Positions 24,336-36,827 of a stretch of 64,000 bases of DNA are shown in pieces (the first letter of the stretch is position 1; every line of letters starts with the position of its first letter). The stretch covers positions 150,961,920 through 151,025,919 of the forward strand of contig OZ020267.1 in NCBI GenBank assembly GCA_963971225.1, in the 5' to 3' direction. Made by a program: the position numbers and the translations under genes. The notes below the pieces were generated by a model that was not told the origin of the DNA, searched no databases, and saw only the letters and a list, made by a program, of their open reading frames with translations. The DNA is from Melieria omissa (taxonomy: Eukaryota > Arthropoda > Insecta > Diptera > Ulidiidae).

Positions 24336-26488
24336 CCTGCATGTTGACACTTGAACTTATCATCGGCTGTCATTCTGCACGATTACAACGCAGGGCAGCT
24401 CAGCTATTGGCAGCTACTAAAAAACTTGAATGCATTGGCTTTGGCTGATTTATTTTCAGCATAGAAGCAAAATGCCATTAAGCTTCGCATTATGCAGCTG
24501 TCAATAAATTCGTTACTCGTACTAAACTCACTCACACATACAATCATACACCATGTTATCGGCTTTATATCTACCAATTTTTCATAGAACGCCTAAGGCC
24601 TTAGACAGCAATTTTGTTGGCAATTACCATGGCCTATCACGATAACTAATACACATGCATTTTTGGTTTAGACTTTGATTTTAGTTAAAGAAATGTTTTC
24701 ATTTAAAATTATTGTTCATGCCAACATCATTCATTCCACAAATATGCGCTCAAAAGCTTTGCCCTTTGCGCTGTAATCGAATCGACATGCGTGACCGAAA
24801 ATCATTGCAAAGTCCACAGATTTTTATGTCTTTCGTGGTGCAACATTATTGTGCCCGGCGGCCAGCTAATTCCCTCTAGTGACAACGCCCGTTCAACTAT
24901 TTCGCGAAACCTTTTTCCATCCAACTTTGCTGTCCTTATAAAAAGTTGTTATTGCTTGCGCTTGATTTCAAATCGTGATTTATTTAATGTGCTTGCACTT
25001 TGATCTCGGCATTAGCTCAACGATTGCCAACTCAAGCGGCGACTCGCTTTCCTTACAGGTCAACACCAAATCGTTTCATGTTGTTTATTATTTAATTTGT
25101 GGTTTTTTTCTCTTGCATATTGCATATATTTTGGGATAAGCTGCGCTCATTTCATATGCAAATCAATGTCGCGTAACACACGTAATCTTCATTCGAAATT
25201 TGCATAAAATTTGCAAACAAAATGTGCCAATAGCGACATCTGACTAATCGAAAGCGCTGTGCGGTAAAGTGGGCCAAACTCGTAAAACATGCCAACGCAC
25301 ACCCGCAACGGGCACCAAAAACACTCTAACCTCAAACTGAAACTGCTCGCACGGCAAATGTCCCAAAAGACCTTCGCGTTCAATAGTCGCGCAATTTTTT
25401 AATCGACACCAAATCAGCAGCCACACCAAAGTCTGCGAGCGAAGAGTGTCTACGAAGTGGGTAATTAAAAAAGGTGCAGTCACTGTCACTGCGGTGTTGT
25501 TGCGGTTGTAATTTGCCGCTGTTGTTCGCACAAAGTGCATAAATTAAAAGTGCAAAAAACGCAAAATTAAAGGCGCTGCAAAACAGGCCTAGTATGATTT
25601 ACGGCGCACTAGCCGACAACTTCAGGTGTTGAGGCGACCCACAAGAATTAAGTAAACAACTCCCAATTGCTAAAAATAACAACGACGAAACCGCACAGAC
25701 GAGGGGTGTGCACTACGTGTCGCTGGCGGTGCCGGTGTTGGTGACATTTTATCTGTCATTTAGCGCCGCATTTCGTTCAGCGATAGAAATCTTCGCTCGT
25801 GTACCAGCTCAACTCAGCTCTTGGCGCATTGGTTTTCTACAGCGGCCGATGTCATTGGCATTACAGTCAACTAATTTGCATTTAATTAAATAAAGCGGCT
25901 TGTTTCGTGTGATTTTTTTTTACTCGTTGCCACTGCGTTTGCCAACTTGTTTCTTTAAAAAATTTTCTGTATTTTAATATTTGCAGTTTCTATCATTTCC
26001 TTAACTTTCGTTGAGATTTCAGTGTTTTTTGAGAAATTTATTAATTCTCAATTATGGAATTTCCTGTTTACGAATTTCTGATATCCATGAAACAGCAGAA
26101 TCAAACAAAAATATGGTTTCGAGGCAATGAAACCATATATATTTTTATGATATATTTTAAATTTAGAATTAAAAGATCCCCTTAAGAGCCGCAAAGAGTT
26201 TTTAATGCATTGGAATGAGTGTGGTTTGAGTTGCGGTATGCGACTGGTGTAAAAAAAAAGTTGGATATTACCTACAAAATCTTGTGAGGTTCTCTCTTCG
26301 CTTAGAAACCTTCGTGAACATTAAACTACACAAACGGCCGAAGCCGGGGAGCAGAAAATATGGGAAAACATGGGTACAAAAGAACAAGCAAAGGAAGGGA
26401 TTAGAGGTGGGATCGAAAGATCACTAGAGACAGCACTCATTTAGCCACGCTGTGACTTATTTTTTTAATTTGTTTTTACTCGAATTAA

Positions 26489-26520
26489 AATTCAAGTAAA
26501 TCCTTGAATTTACTTGAATT
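26489..26520. repeat. Perfect 13-bp inverted repeat with a 6-nt loop
   Basis: AATTCAAGTAAAT at 26489-26501 and ATTTACTTGAATT at 26508-26520 are exact reverse complements separated by CCTTGA. No surrounding element boundaries were seen. Confidence 0.7.
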
Positions 26521-26774
26521 CTTCTTTTTCTATTTTTACTGATTGCCATAGGCAGAGTTTATTCTGTCTGCTTGACCACTTATATCTACTTAGTCTACTT
26601 AAAAAACTACTCCTTAAAACCAGTCAAACAGTCTTTATTTCTACTTTGCTCATGTCTCCTGCAATTCATTGCATAAATCAATCACTTTCTCAACTTCTGA
26701 TTCACACAGTTCAGATTCATTCGTTCCCACACGTCTCGCTTCAAACACATTTCTTACCGGATCTTCCTTTCTTT

Positions 26775-26870
26775 AGTTAACCTCATCGCAAATTAGAACT
26801 ATTCTTCTCCTTCTGTTCTTCAGTTAATCTCATCTCAAATTAGAACTATTCTTCCCCTTATATTCTTCTT
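26775..26870. repeat. Tandem duplication, period about 47 bp
   Basis: AGTTAACCTCATCGCAAATT and AGTTAATCTCATCTCAAATT start two adjacent units, each followed by AGAACTATTCTTC and a pyrimidine run. Confidence 0.75.
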
Positions 26871-29800
26871 CTTCTTTTTCTTCCTAAACAAAGCCTCATC
26901 GCTAACCTTCGCCATTCGTATATCACCGCTAAGTGGCTTCACCCGGTAGTCACATCTTCAACAATATTCAATTAAATTTCATTGATTCCCTTTCCCCACT
27001 TTCTCTTCTTTCTCCTACAACATAAATTCGCTAAAATCGATGCACACACAAAGCTGCAAAACGAAAGACTCTCACAACAAACCAGTTTCAGATTTCGCTT
27101 TCAGTCAAAGAATTCACACCGAAAGAGTTTACACAAATGAATAAATATCAAACCACAATAAATCTTAAAAAAACAAAAAACACCGCACCAGTTTCTGGTT
27201 CATCCAGCTGTGTGTGTGTGTGTGTGAATCAATGTTTTCTGCATTTGCCAAATTGCAAATTTTGCAATGAATAGAGAATTAACGCCGGGCAGCTCGCTCA
27301 GCCGTGAACGTAATGTGAACCGGCCGAGGCGTTGGCCAATTAAAATGAAATGGTGGCGACTGTGATGCAATGTGCAACAGCTGCCATCACACACACACAC
27401 ACGCACGATTTCAATTAGCAACATACTCATTGACGCCATTAGCTGCGCGTACGCATATGTGCAATGTTGCAGCAATCGCCATTCGCAACAGCAACATGTC
27501 AACATGTCGTTGGCGGCAGCAATTTCGCCTCGGTTGCAAGCGAGCACTGCAACTTCGACAGCGGCTAGCTGGACCTCAATCAAAACTTGGGAGCTGGGAA
27601 ATTAAAATACCGGCAATTGCAAGCGCACAGGCGCAGACTGCCCCACACGCACAGCCGCACCGCTTGCGGCTAGAAATCATAACGGCCAAAGCGTTGCAGG
27701 CAAATGACCAAAAAGCGATCAAAGACAACACTAACGCAATGTGCTTGTGTGTGTGTGTGTTTGTGTGCGTGGATAACGCATATCGGCCTCAGCAGCGCCA
27801 AATTGCACCCATCAATTTCGACTTGAAATTGGGAGCGAGACAGAATTTAAGCGCTGTTACGCGTATTTAGCGGGAAAAGCCCCGCGGGCTCGAAGCCACT
27901 ACGACAACGCATGCGGCACGACATTTGCTTAATCGTTGACTATTTGCAACTTCACGCATAGCTGTAGTCATGCTTTCTGTCTAGTTGGATGTGTGTGTGA
28001 GTGTGTTAGCTGCAGCAACGGTCACACCCTCATTGCCTTGTGCCGACTTTGGTCTCATATTTTTGCCTAAACTCTTGCGTGCAGATCGCTTCGCATGGAA
28101 ATGAAATGTTGCCGAGTGCGTTTGCCGCTTACGTAAGTGCAATGCGTTTTCATAAACGATTTCGGTTGAATGTTTCTGCAGATTACTAATTAAAATTGCC
28201 ATATGGCGCTTTGTGACTCTGCCGCCAGACGCAAATCCCATTTAATTTCTACTCGAATTGCAAAATGTGATGATTGAAAGATTTTTGTTGTACGCATACA
28301 AAGAAAGTTTATGTATTTATTGGACATTTCCTGAAGCCACAACGACACATATGACATACTAATAAAAAAGATCAACTCACAAATAAGCAATAATAAATAT
28401 TCAGGCAACAACTTGGCCAATTGTTCGTTGATCAATGGGGACAGTTGTGTTTGTTTGCGGCACGCAATAAAAACGCAAACGAACAAATGAACGCAAATCT
28501 ACCAAAAGTAATAAAAACAATTTTTGCACACAGATGAAAAGCAGTGCAAGACAATTTTTTTAAAGGTGCGAACAGTTACAAGCGATATTTGAAAGCATGC
28601 GTGGCGCGTTTGTGGCATTTTCGTGCGGCATTAGCGGTTGAAAATGTTGGTGACTAGACGGCTTTGGTGTGGTAAAGTTCAAAGGTCAACACTTGAATTT
28701 GATTTATGAAGGTGCTTTGTGTGTTGTTTGGCGAACCTCTGATGCAGTTCAAAAGTGAATGAATATGAGAGCTTAGAAATTGTTTATGGCACTTTTGAAG
28801 GAGTCTTTACTGTTAAACAGCACCAAATATATCAATGCGCAAGTGGAATTTCCATGAAGAAGACTTCTAATCAAACTTAACATAACATAAATGTTGGTTA
28901 GAATTAGAATTTATAATTTTATTTTAAAATAGGACATTACACATCAATCAGAATTAAATTCCATCAATCAGAATTAAACTTAAATCTATCATTTACAAAA
29001 TTAAATAATAACAAAGAAGCTTAATATGTTGAAGCTTGATCGAAAGAGAGTCCCACTTTAGGTCTAACTTATTAGAACATAATTTAGTTCTATGCACTAA
29101 AACGTTTATATCTAATACGACGGCACATTTAATCCTCTTTTCCATCCATTAAACCTCATATTATCTTTTCTCTAAGCTATTATTAACTATTATTAACTTT
29201 CATCTTGTGCCACATACCCAATTAATGTGGTTGTGCCTTGTCTCTTTAAAATCCGTGTCAACATTGCTTTCTGCTTTCCTCTCTTTCTTATGAAACTTTG
29301 TCGCCAGTTGTAAAAAGCAGTTTTCAATTGTAAAAACCAGCAACAAGCAGTCAGTACAGTACAAGTAGCAACAACAAATAAATGTCTATTAAAATTATCA
29401 CAAGCGCTTGACCATTGAATGCCAGACAAAACGGCCAGAGACTTGTCAGTAAAATATTTCAACTCACACTTTTAACGTTTTCTTTTGTTCCAGTTTCAAT
29501 TGGCTTTATTTACATTTAAGCCGCAGCAATGAACGCTTCACATCTCATGTGTGACATAACACATTTTTAATGGTTTTAGTGTTGTTGCATTTCACAGCAG
29601 CTCAACGGCAAAAGTGTATCAATTAAACGGCCAAAACAGCCAAATTTCCCTTTCGCTTTCATTTGGCTCCCACTACTATAAAACATGTGCGCCGATATTA
29701 ATCGACAAAATAGCAAACCCGGCAAAGCGCAAAGCGGCACATTAAACGCTGATTGCATTTTATCGCACAAACGATCGTAAGCGCGTTCGGTTTTTTATGC

Positions 29801-30754
29801 ACTGCAAAGACTTTTTCGTGTATATAAATCTTTTTTTCTTTTTTTTTGTGTGGTTTGTGCAAAATTTAAATTAATGGCTCAAATAATTTGAATGCGCCAC
29901 AATGGAATATGAAGCGATAAATGCGTAACGACCGCCTGCAGTCAATGTGCGATTAAGGCGAGCGTGTGCAGAAAATATTTACACCGCTGTGCCAATACAT
30001 GTGTTCGTGTCTGAGTTTGTGTGTGTATGTACATAGGTGTGTGGATTTGGCAGTTATTTATGCAGTGCGCGCGTGGAAAATGCGTAATGTGCTCCATATG
30101 CCCGGCGGGTGTCGCTGATACAATAGGAACTGTAATACAACAACAATACTGCAATTTTATATACATTTGTGTGTGTTTGTGTGCATTTCAGGAAAACATT
30201 GTCGGTAGATTGTCAAAATATCAAATGTTATGAAATGCCTTCTTATCGACAATGGCAATCAAGTTGCTCGCTTGAGTCTTTTGTTGCATGGACAGGTGAT
30301 TTAACAGTTCAATTCGATACAAATGTTCATTGGTTGTGGCCTACTGAGAGCAGTTGAAAAGAAGGTAAATTAAGAAAATGTTATGGTAGTGCAATATTTA
30401 ATATGGTTTATTGGTTTTTTTAGCATTGTGTTCAAATTACGTAAAATTCAAAGGAATAGAATGGAGCTTTAGCAAAACATGATGTATGAATAATAAATTT
30501 GTAAACACCAATTGTTGTTGTTGTTGTGTTTGAAAGTGGGTACTTGGGGGATATGTGTAAAACAGAGCTTCTGACAAATTAACTTCGCTTCGTGGAACAA
30601 TTTGCTTAAGTGTTGGGGAGTTGTGTTTGGTTGTGTTGTGTTCAAATTGTTCAAAACTTAATGACAGAAAGGAATAATGTTGTGTTGGATTATTTTAAGT
30701 TATACAAATATACATTCTGCCGAAGAACGACGTCTTAATTAAATACATTTGGCT

Positions 30755-30781
30755 AAATAAATAAATAAATAAATAAATAAA
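30755..30781. repeat. AAAT microsatellite
   Basis: About six uninterrupted AAAT units. Confidence 0.85.
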
Positions 30782-31015
30782 GTAATTGTGGGAGAAGTAA
30801 ACTTGTTTATAACGAATTGATTGGATGGTTGAAGTGGCGCTGCTTCGGCATCCAAGTACCACATGTGCGTCATTTTGTTGCCACTATTCCCGGTTAGAAC
30901 TGCTTTAAGTGGTTAACCCTCTTGACGCTCTGCTTTTTAAAATTACTCCCAGAGGTTAATGAAAGCAAGGAGCGAGGAGGAGCCCAACGTCTTCCACTTT
31001 CTTCTCGATAGAATC

Positions 31016-31110
31016 AGGTAGATTCAGATAGACTCAGATAGAAGATTCAGATAGATTCAGATAGAATCAGATAGAATCAGATTCAGATCGAATCAGATAG
31101 ATCAGATGCA
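31016..31110. repeat. Short-period minisatellite, AGATTCAGAT-type
   Basis: Roughly ten degenerate units of AGATTCAGAT / AGAATCAGAT / AGACTCAGAT stand in head-to-tail order. Confidence 0.8.
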
Positions 31111-31739
31111 CCGGAAGTTGGAAGTGGAAGGTTGTTTCTTTCTCGTCCGTATTTTCGTAGCTGCGGCAAAAGGTATTTTGTGACGAATTGAGGGTCTCAA
31201 AGCCTACGAATTCCTATTTTAAATGTTCAATTTTGAACAGTTTGTTCATGGGCCAAGCTGGAAGCAATGGTTTTTCATTTCGATAATGATCAATAACTTT
31301 TCTCAGAAGGTTTTATGAAATGTTAACTGTACTTCGAAGTCTTTAAATCGAAAAATTCCTTCAAATTACTTTATTCTGCATTACATTATTCATATTACTT
31401 CATTTTTTAAGGTTAAGCTTTAACTGGTTGTACTGGCAGCAAATCGCTCACGTCCACTCTAACTCTGCAAACTATTTGAACTGTCAGCTTATTGTAAAAT
31501 TCATAATTTCAAAACTAAAACCCATATAATACAAAGAAAACATTATTACGATATGATTTGCAACATGGCAGCAACATTTTAGCAATTCGTTTCTTTATTT
31601 ATTTAAATTCTGCACGAAAATTTCTGGTAGTAAATTATCCATCAACCACAACTCCCTCGCCGTCTTCAACTTAAAACTAAAACCACATAAATCAGCCGCA
31701 ACTATTGGCTCATAAATTAATCAATCTATCAATCAAAGA

Positions 31740-32060
31740 GATTAAATTTAATGACAACCCCCAGATTTCTATACGCCGGCAGTTTGTAATGGACCGTCAT
31801 GGTGCAATTAGAAATCGAGCTGTAAGTGCGGCGCCGTGGCACGCTTTGGTCTGCGTGTAGTTTTTCGGTGCGCCGCGCCGGCTATTAATAACGCTGAGTG
31901 CGTGGTAGAACCCGCATCGAGTGCGTATGCACTAATGGTTAAAGTCCATTAGCCGCTAGTCATTTGGTTGCGAAATTTATAAATGAACGCAATCGACTTA
32001 CGCACTTTGGCGGCGCTGACAGGCTGCGTGCGCGTTGTGCGCCCATGTGGCTGCTCGCGC
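31740..32060. promoter_or_regulatory. Candidate regulatory block with a homeodomain dyad
   Basis: This is a GC-richer island containing CTAATGG (31932-31938) and its exact reverse complement CCATTAG (31946-31952), seven bases apart. Nearby are GTAATGGA, CAATTAGAAATC and TTATAAATGAACG. Such spacing fits a paired homeodomain or Hox-type site. The tract lies inside the large presumed intron. Confidence 0.3.
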
Positions 32061-34796
32061 ACATTTCGTGAAGGAAGTTAAATGACCCAAATACGTGGCA
32101 CTCAAATTACGCGCTCAAACCTACAAGCACACACACACTCAGCCACTGACACTATAAATTATTGAGTAAGCGTTGAACTGGACATGCAGCAAATTTCGAC
32201 ACTATGCATGCTGGAAAAATATTTGGCAAACATATGGAAATGTTTTGTTTTTATTTTTTTTAATTATGAGCCTGTATGTGTGAAGTTTTTAGATTTTTTT
32301 TATAAAAGCAATTTTTAATAATTTAAAGTTGTAAAAAATGCATTTGACTATTGGCACCAAACAGCCCACACAACTCAGCAATGAATGCAACTCTCAAAAT
32401 TATGTTTGAGTACATAACTTGTGCTTAGATATGTATGTATTTATGTATCAATTTGCACGCATTTCACAATTGCGCCAACATTTCTTTCAACGCATTGCAT
32501 TATCGCTCCTTGCTGTGCGATTTTAGCGCTCAACTTTTGTAGCTGCCAAATGAGTTTGACGTAATCGCACAGCTAACGCAAACGCCATCTTAAGTACTGG
32601 CAGCGTTAAGTCAACATAAAAATGCACCAAATCAATACAACAGACGCCGCCGCCACTGCTCTCACAGCGGTAGCCAACTGACACACTTTCCACATCTAAT
32701 GGCGCACTTTGGACTCGTCGCGCGAAATGCGCAATGCGTCTTTTGCGTTGATTTTGCGATTTTCAAAAGTGATCATTAATAAACGTTGCTCTGCCGCCGG
32801 AGCATTGGTCTTAACGCCTACTGTCTGTCTGGCTGGCTGGTTTTTCGGCGCTTTGTTGTGATAAAAATCATTGCATGCAGCCAGACGACACACTTGTTGG
32901 CCACAGCGCACGCAGCGCCTCCTGCGGGCAATGTGCGAAATTGTCGATTTCTTAGAAGTTGTGTGTGTGAGTGTGTGTGAGTTTCCACTGGAAATTTGGA
33001 AAAATGCAATTTACACTGATGACTTATTTCGGCTGATAGAATGTGCCAGAGTTGCCATTTGATAGTTGCAAGCTGCGAGCTTCATGTATGAAATCGTTAT
33101 GCTGTCTGTAATCTGGGCGGCAAGGCGAGCTTTATGAGGATTTATGACACTAATTGCAAATTAAAAATGAAATTATTTATTAAAGAAATTTTGTACACAA
33201 TATAATATTTTTCAGAAAACCAAGTCTGAGACTTGAAACGAAATTGCTGTAAGCACACTGGTCAGACAAATATTTCATTCTTGCGTTTAGTGCAATTAAA
33301 AATAATCACAATTAAATTTGGCTGCCTTGACAATGTTGACTATTAACAAAAGACTTAAGCAACAAACTTGAGATGACTCAGAAGTGTCTAATTTATGACA
33401 CAATATAAAGCAAACATTTTAATAATGACATTTAATGGCTATGAAAATATTCATTTAGTGACTTTAGTTTAGATGAGGAAGAAAAAAATGAATATTTAAA
33501 ACAAGTAAGCAGACAACTGCAGTTACAGTCGTGCTGTAATTTTATGCAGCGGCATTAATTTATTTGCTCTTGAAACTAAACTGACTGAATGAATGCAGTA
33601 TTGTTGTCATAATTTTTCAAAAATTCTGAAATTGTTGTTGGTTGCCATCGTTTTTTATTCATACTATAATTATTTTGTTTCATTTCCAACTCACAATTCT
33701 CCTTATTAATTTTTTTTTTAATTTTTTAATTGAATCTTGACAGTGAAACTCTAAATAATAAACTTCAACTACTAAACGTCAGTTGCAATTTACCACAAAT
33801 AAATTTTAATTGCAATTTTTGACAATTAAACGCTTAATTGTAATGACTGGCGGCATACAAAAGACTTCAACAACAAACTTGGCACACGAACTCACATTCG
33901 AATCTCGAGTTTTTTTTTGCTCTCGACTTGGCGTCAGCACCAGTGGCACGCTTATCTCGCACAGTTAATGGCTTAATTAAATAACCATACAATAAACTAA
34001 ACGAAAAAAATGTAAACAAAACCGTTAACTGCAAATAAAGCCAAACAACAACAACAACAATAAGAACGAAATGAAATCAATGAAGTAGCACGCGTTGGCG
34101 TTTCCCATGAACCTCACTGACTTGTGCCGAAACTACGTAAGTGAAGAAAAAAAACGAAACTAAAAAACCAAACGGCTGAGATAAATCGGCTAAAAATTAT
34201 GCACCAGCAACGCCCTCGCCAGCGTTAGTGCTGCAGCACATAAAGCAACAAGCGACAGTCATGGCGAGCATTTTTTTTCCCCCGCTTGGCGGTGATTAAT
34301 ATCGTTTGGGACTTTTGTGTGGTTTTCTGTGTTGTAATTTTTATTTGTAGTATTTTTTCTATTTGCAGTCTAAATGCTTTTTGTTTTACTTTGTTGTGTG
34401 CGCTACTGTAAATGAATTGGCAGCAACGGCTGATTTGTTGATAACAACAGCAGCTACCACCAACAATGTAAATAAAATACGCCTTTTTCTGGTGGCGTTT
34501 AGCGGGTGGCAGCCAACAGCCAACAGACGGCAATGGGCTTGAAATTGTTGAAATTGGTGATTGTTTGTTTGTTTATTGCTGGGTTGATGGAGTTTTGTCA
34601 GCCCACGCTTATGCGTTCATGTTCACATTGAAAACGGAAAATTGAAAAATTACTTAAATGAACTAACAATTTGCCAGTTTTGATGATGTGTTGAGTGCGG
34701 TGGTGGGCGTTGAATGTGCACTCAGAAGGCAACACAGGTTGTGAATTGATTTGTTTAATTTGTTTGGTTGACTTTATGGTTGAGGAAACACTGTTG

Positions 34797-35106
34797 CAGC
34801 TGCCGTAGCTCAGCTGGCTAGTGCGTTGGGCCGCGAGTTCAATACTCCGTTGTGTTAACACCGAAAAAAAGAAAAACAACAATTTTTCTTTCGGTGGCTG
34901 TCCTCCCAGCAGGACATGGCAAACCTCTGAGAGTAAAAATTGCCTATGAAAAAGCTTCCAACTCGCCGTTCAGAATCGGCATAAAACTGTAGGTCCCTTC
35001 CAACCTTGTAAAAACGTTCGCACGCACAACACGGTTGGTTGCGGGTCTAGGCGAGGCCTTACTCTCGTAATCGGGCTGTCGTGCCAGCCAAGAAGAAGAA
35101 GAAGAA
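34797..35106 (+). mobile_element. tRNA-derived SINE
   Basis: The left end has a recognisable RNA polymerase III A box (TAGCTCAGCTGG, 34806-34817) and a degenerate B box (GAGTTCAATACTCC, 34835-34848). The body includes GCCGTTCAGAATCGGCATAA and TGTAGGTCCCTTCCAACCTT, resembling tephritid dispersed repeats I remember. The 3' tail is (GAA)n. Flanking GAAACACTGTTG (34785-34796) and GAAACACTGCTG (35107-35118) are the target duplication, with one mismatch. The A-to-B spacing is shorter than in a real tRNA, so the anticodon arm is reduced. It is not a functional tRNA. Confidence 0.85.
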
Positions 35107-36827
35107 GAAACACTGCTGGATTTGGCGTACGAGGGCAGATGAGGGCGATGAAGTGTTTTCGATGGACTTCTGGACATTATGACTGAGGAAGTGGTTCACT
35201 ACTTCAGCGGGAATGGACTTGAATGGACTTGAATTGCATTGGTTCTGTTGAATGGTGGATGTTCTATCAGGGAATGAGATTAGCCTATAGTTGAAAGAGA
35301 ATAAGTAAATATTTTCTGGGTTAAATATCTTCAACAGGGTTGTTTGATGTTCCACCAGGAAGCTAATTAGGCTCTAACTGAAGGAATCATGATATCTTAA
35401 AAGAGTATAAGTGAATACCTTCTGAATTGACATGTCAAATTATTCAAAATTAACATGTTTACGAGCAGCTCATAACCCATAAGTACCCCAAATCATTGCA
35501 CCTCCACATCCATCACGAGCCGTTTTCAGCGCCAACTATCAAATTAACACTCCATTGCCAATTGCAGTGCACACAGCACATTAAGCGCATAATTTACCGT
35601 TATAAACGACTCAATAATAACCACAACCGTCAAGCGGTAATAATAGAAAACACTAAAAGCAACAACCACATACAATAAAACAACACAGCACGTAGCAACT
35701 TACAGCGATTTAAGAGCTCACAAATTAGTTCGACTGGTGGGGGCTTTTGAGCGATTTTTGTTGCTGCCTAGAAATATTAATTGTGTTAATTTGTGACAAT
35801 TACCACAATGAGCAAACAATTGTACAAATAAAGTGCAAAATCAAAATAGGAATAATAAGAAAAAATTTCGATATTTGATATTATTTTCAAATACATTTTT
35901 GTTGATTTTTCCCTCTTCTACATTTGTCACGTTCGCGCGTTGACTGAGCTATTCAAATATTCGCTGAGTGAGCAACAACAATTGCCCACAATCAAGCCAT
36001 AATTACAGCCAATTAACGACGAAGACAAATCGCGCGTTGTTTGTCTTTTTGTCGCACTGCTGCGCTGCAAAAATGGACAAAGACAAGCGACGCAAGATAA
36101 AAGCCAGAAACCCGCTTCAGCCGTTGTTGTCGTAGCTGTGTTTCTTTGTGTTTCTGTTTGCTGTGGCCAGTAGTCGCTTATCGGCGTCGGGGAGTGTTGG
36201 TTGGCAGCGAATGGCTGCATTCGTATCAGCAGTGACAGCAGTTCGGCTCCACGCGACTGTCAACTGGCGTGGGCTGTGTGCGTAAATTGGCGGAAAATTA
36301 AAATTGTTGCTGTTCTGAATGAAATTGTGCTAGAATACATTTTCCTGCTAATTGGTGCTAGTTTTTTTTTGTCGAGACGCCTGCGCCACCTCGCCTCAAT
36401 GAGCTTGAACTGCACCTTTGAAAACTCCAGACTTTCAGTTGCCAATCGGCGTGTTTACCTTGTCGCAATTCATAATTTAACCCACTAACCAAGTTGTCGT
36501 GAGTATTTAGTCTGCGCGCCTCAGGCAATTGAATGCTGCTGGTCGCACTTTTAATTAAAAACACATTAATGCAGATTTACAAGAAAAAACAATGAATGTC
36601 AATATGTCAAGCAGTTCATTAATAATGCATTTGGTGCAGTAAAAGTTGCATGGCTCAGGAAGCAAGTGTCGCTCTTAGAGCTCGAAGCAATCAATACAAA
36701 AGACTCAAGCCACGAACTTGTGCTCATAAATATTCCACATACAATCATAATTCAATCAACACTGCCCACACAACAACATTCACCTCAACTAATGCAATTT
36801 CTTTCTCTTCTCTCTCTCTCCCTTCAG

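Larger units (their letters stand above)
19876..36827 (+). other. Long non-coding tract, probable first intron of the secreted-protein gene
   Basis: No coding exon can be supported. Many short ORFs on both strands (for example 27200-27870 and 32696-33062) carry no domain. Moderately GC-rich islands occur at about 18.5-19.1, 21.9-22.2, 27.2-28.1, 31.8-32.1, 32.6-33.1 and 35.9-36.5 kb. They look like candidate enhancers or leader exons. The CA/TG microsatellites, tandem duplications and one SINE are listed separately. Confidence 0.4.

Noticed and set aside
27370..27870. 166-codon plus-strand ORF
   Set aside because: It starts at a microsatellite, contains HTHTHA-like low complexity, mirrors an ORF on the other strand and has no splice context or motif.
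30915..30960. TTAACCCTCTTGACGC, like a piggyBac-type end
   Set aside because: No matching inverted end with TTAA was found downstream.
34801..34850. Possible tRNA gene
   Set aside because: The A and B boxes are too close and no proper anticodon arm or acceptor stem forms. Target repeats show a SINE.
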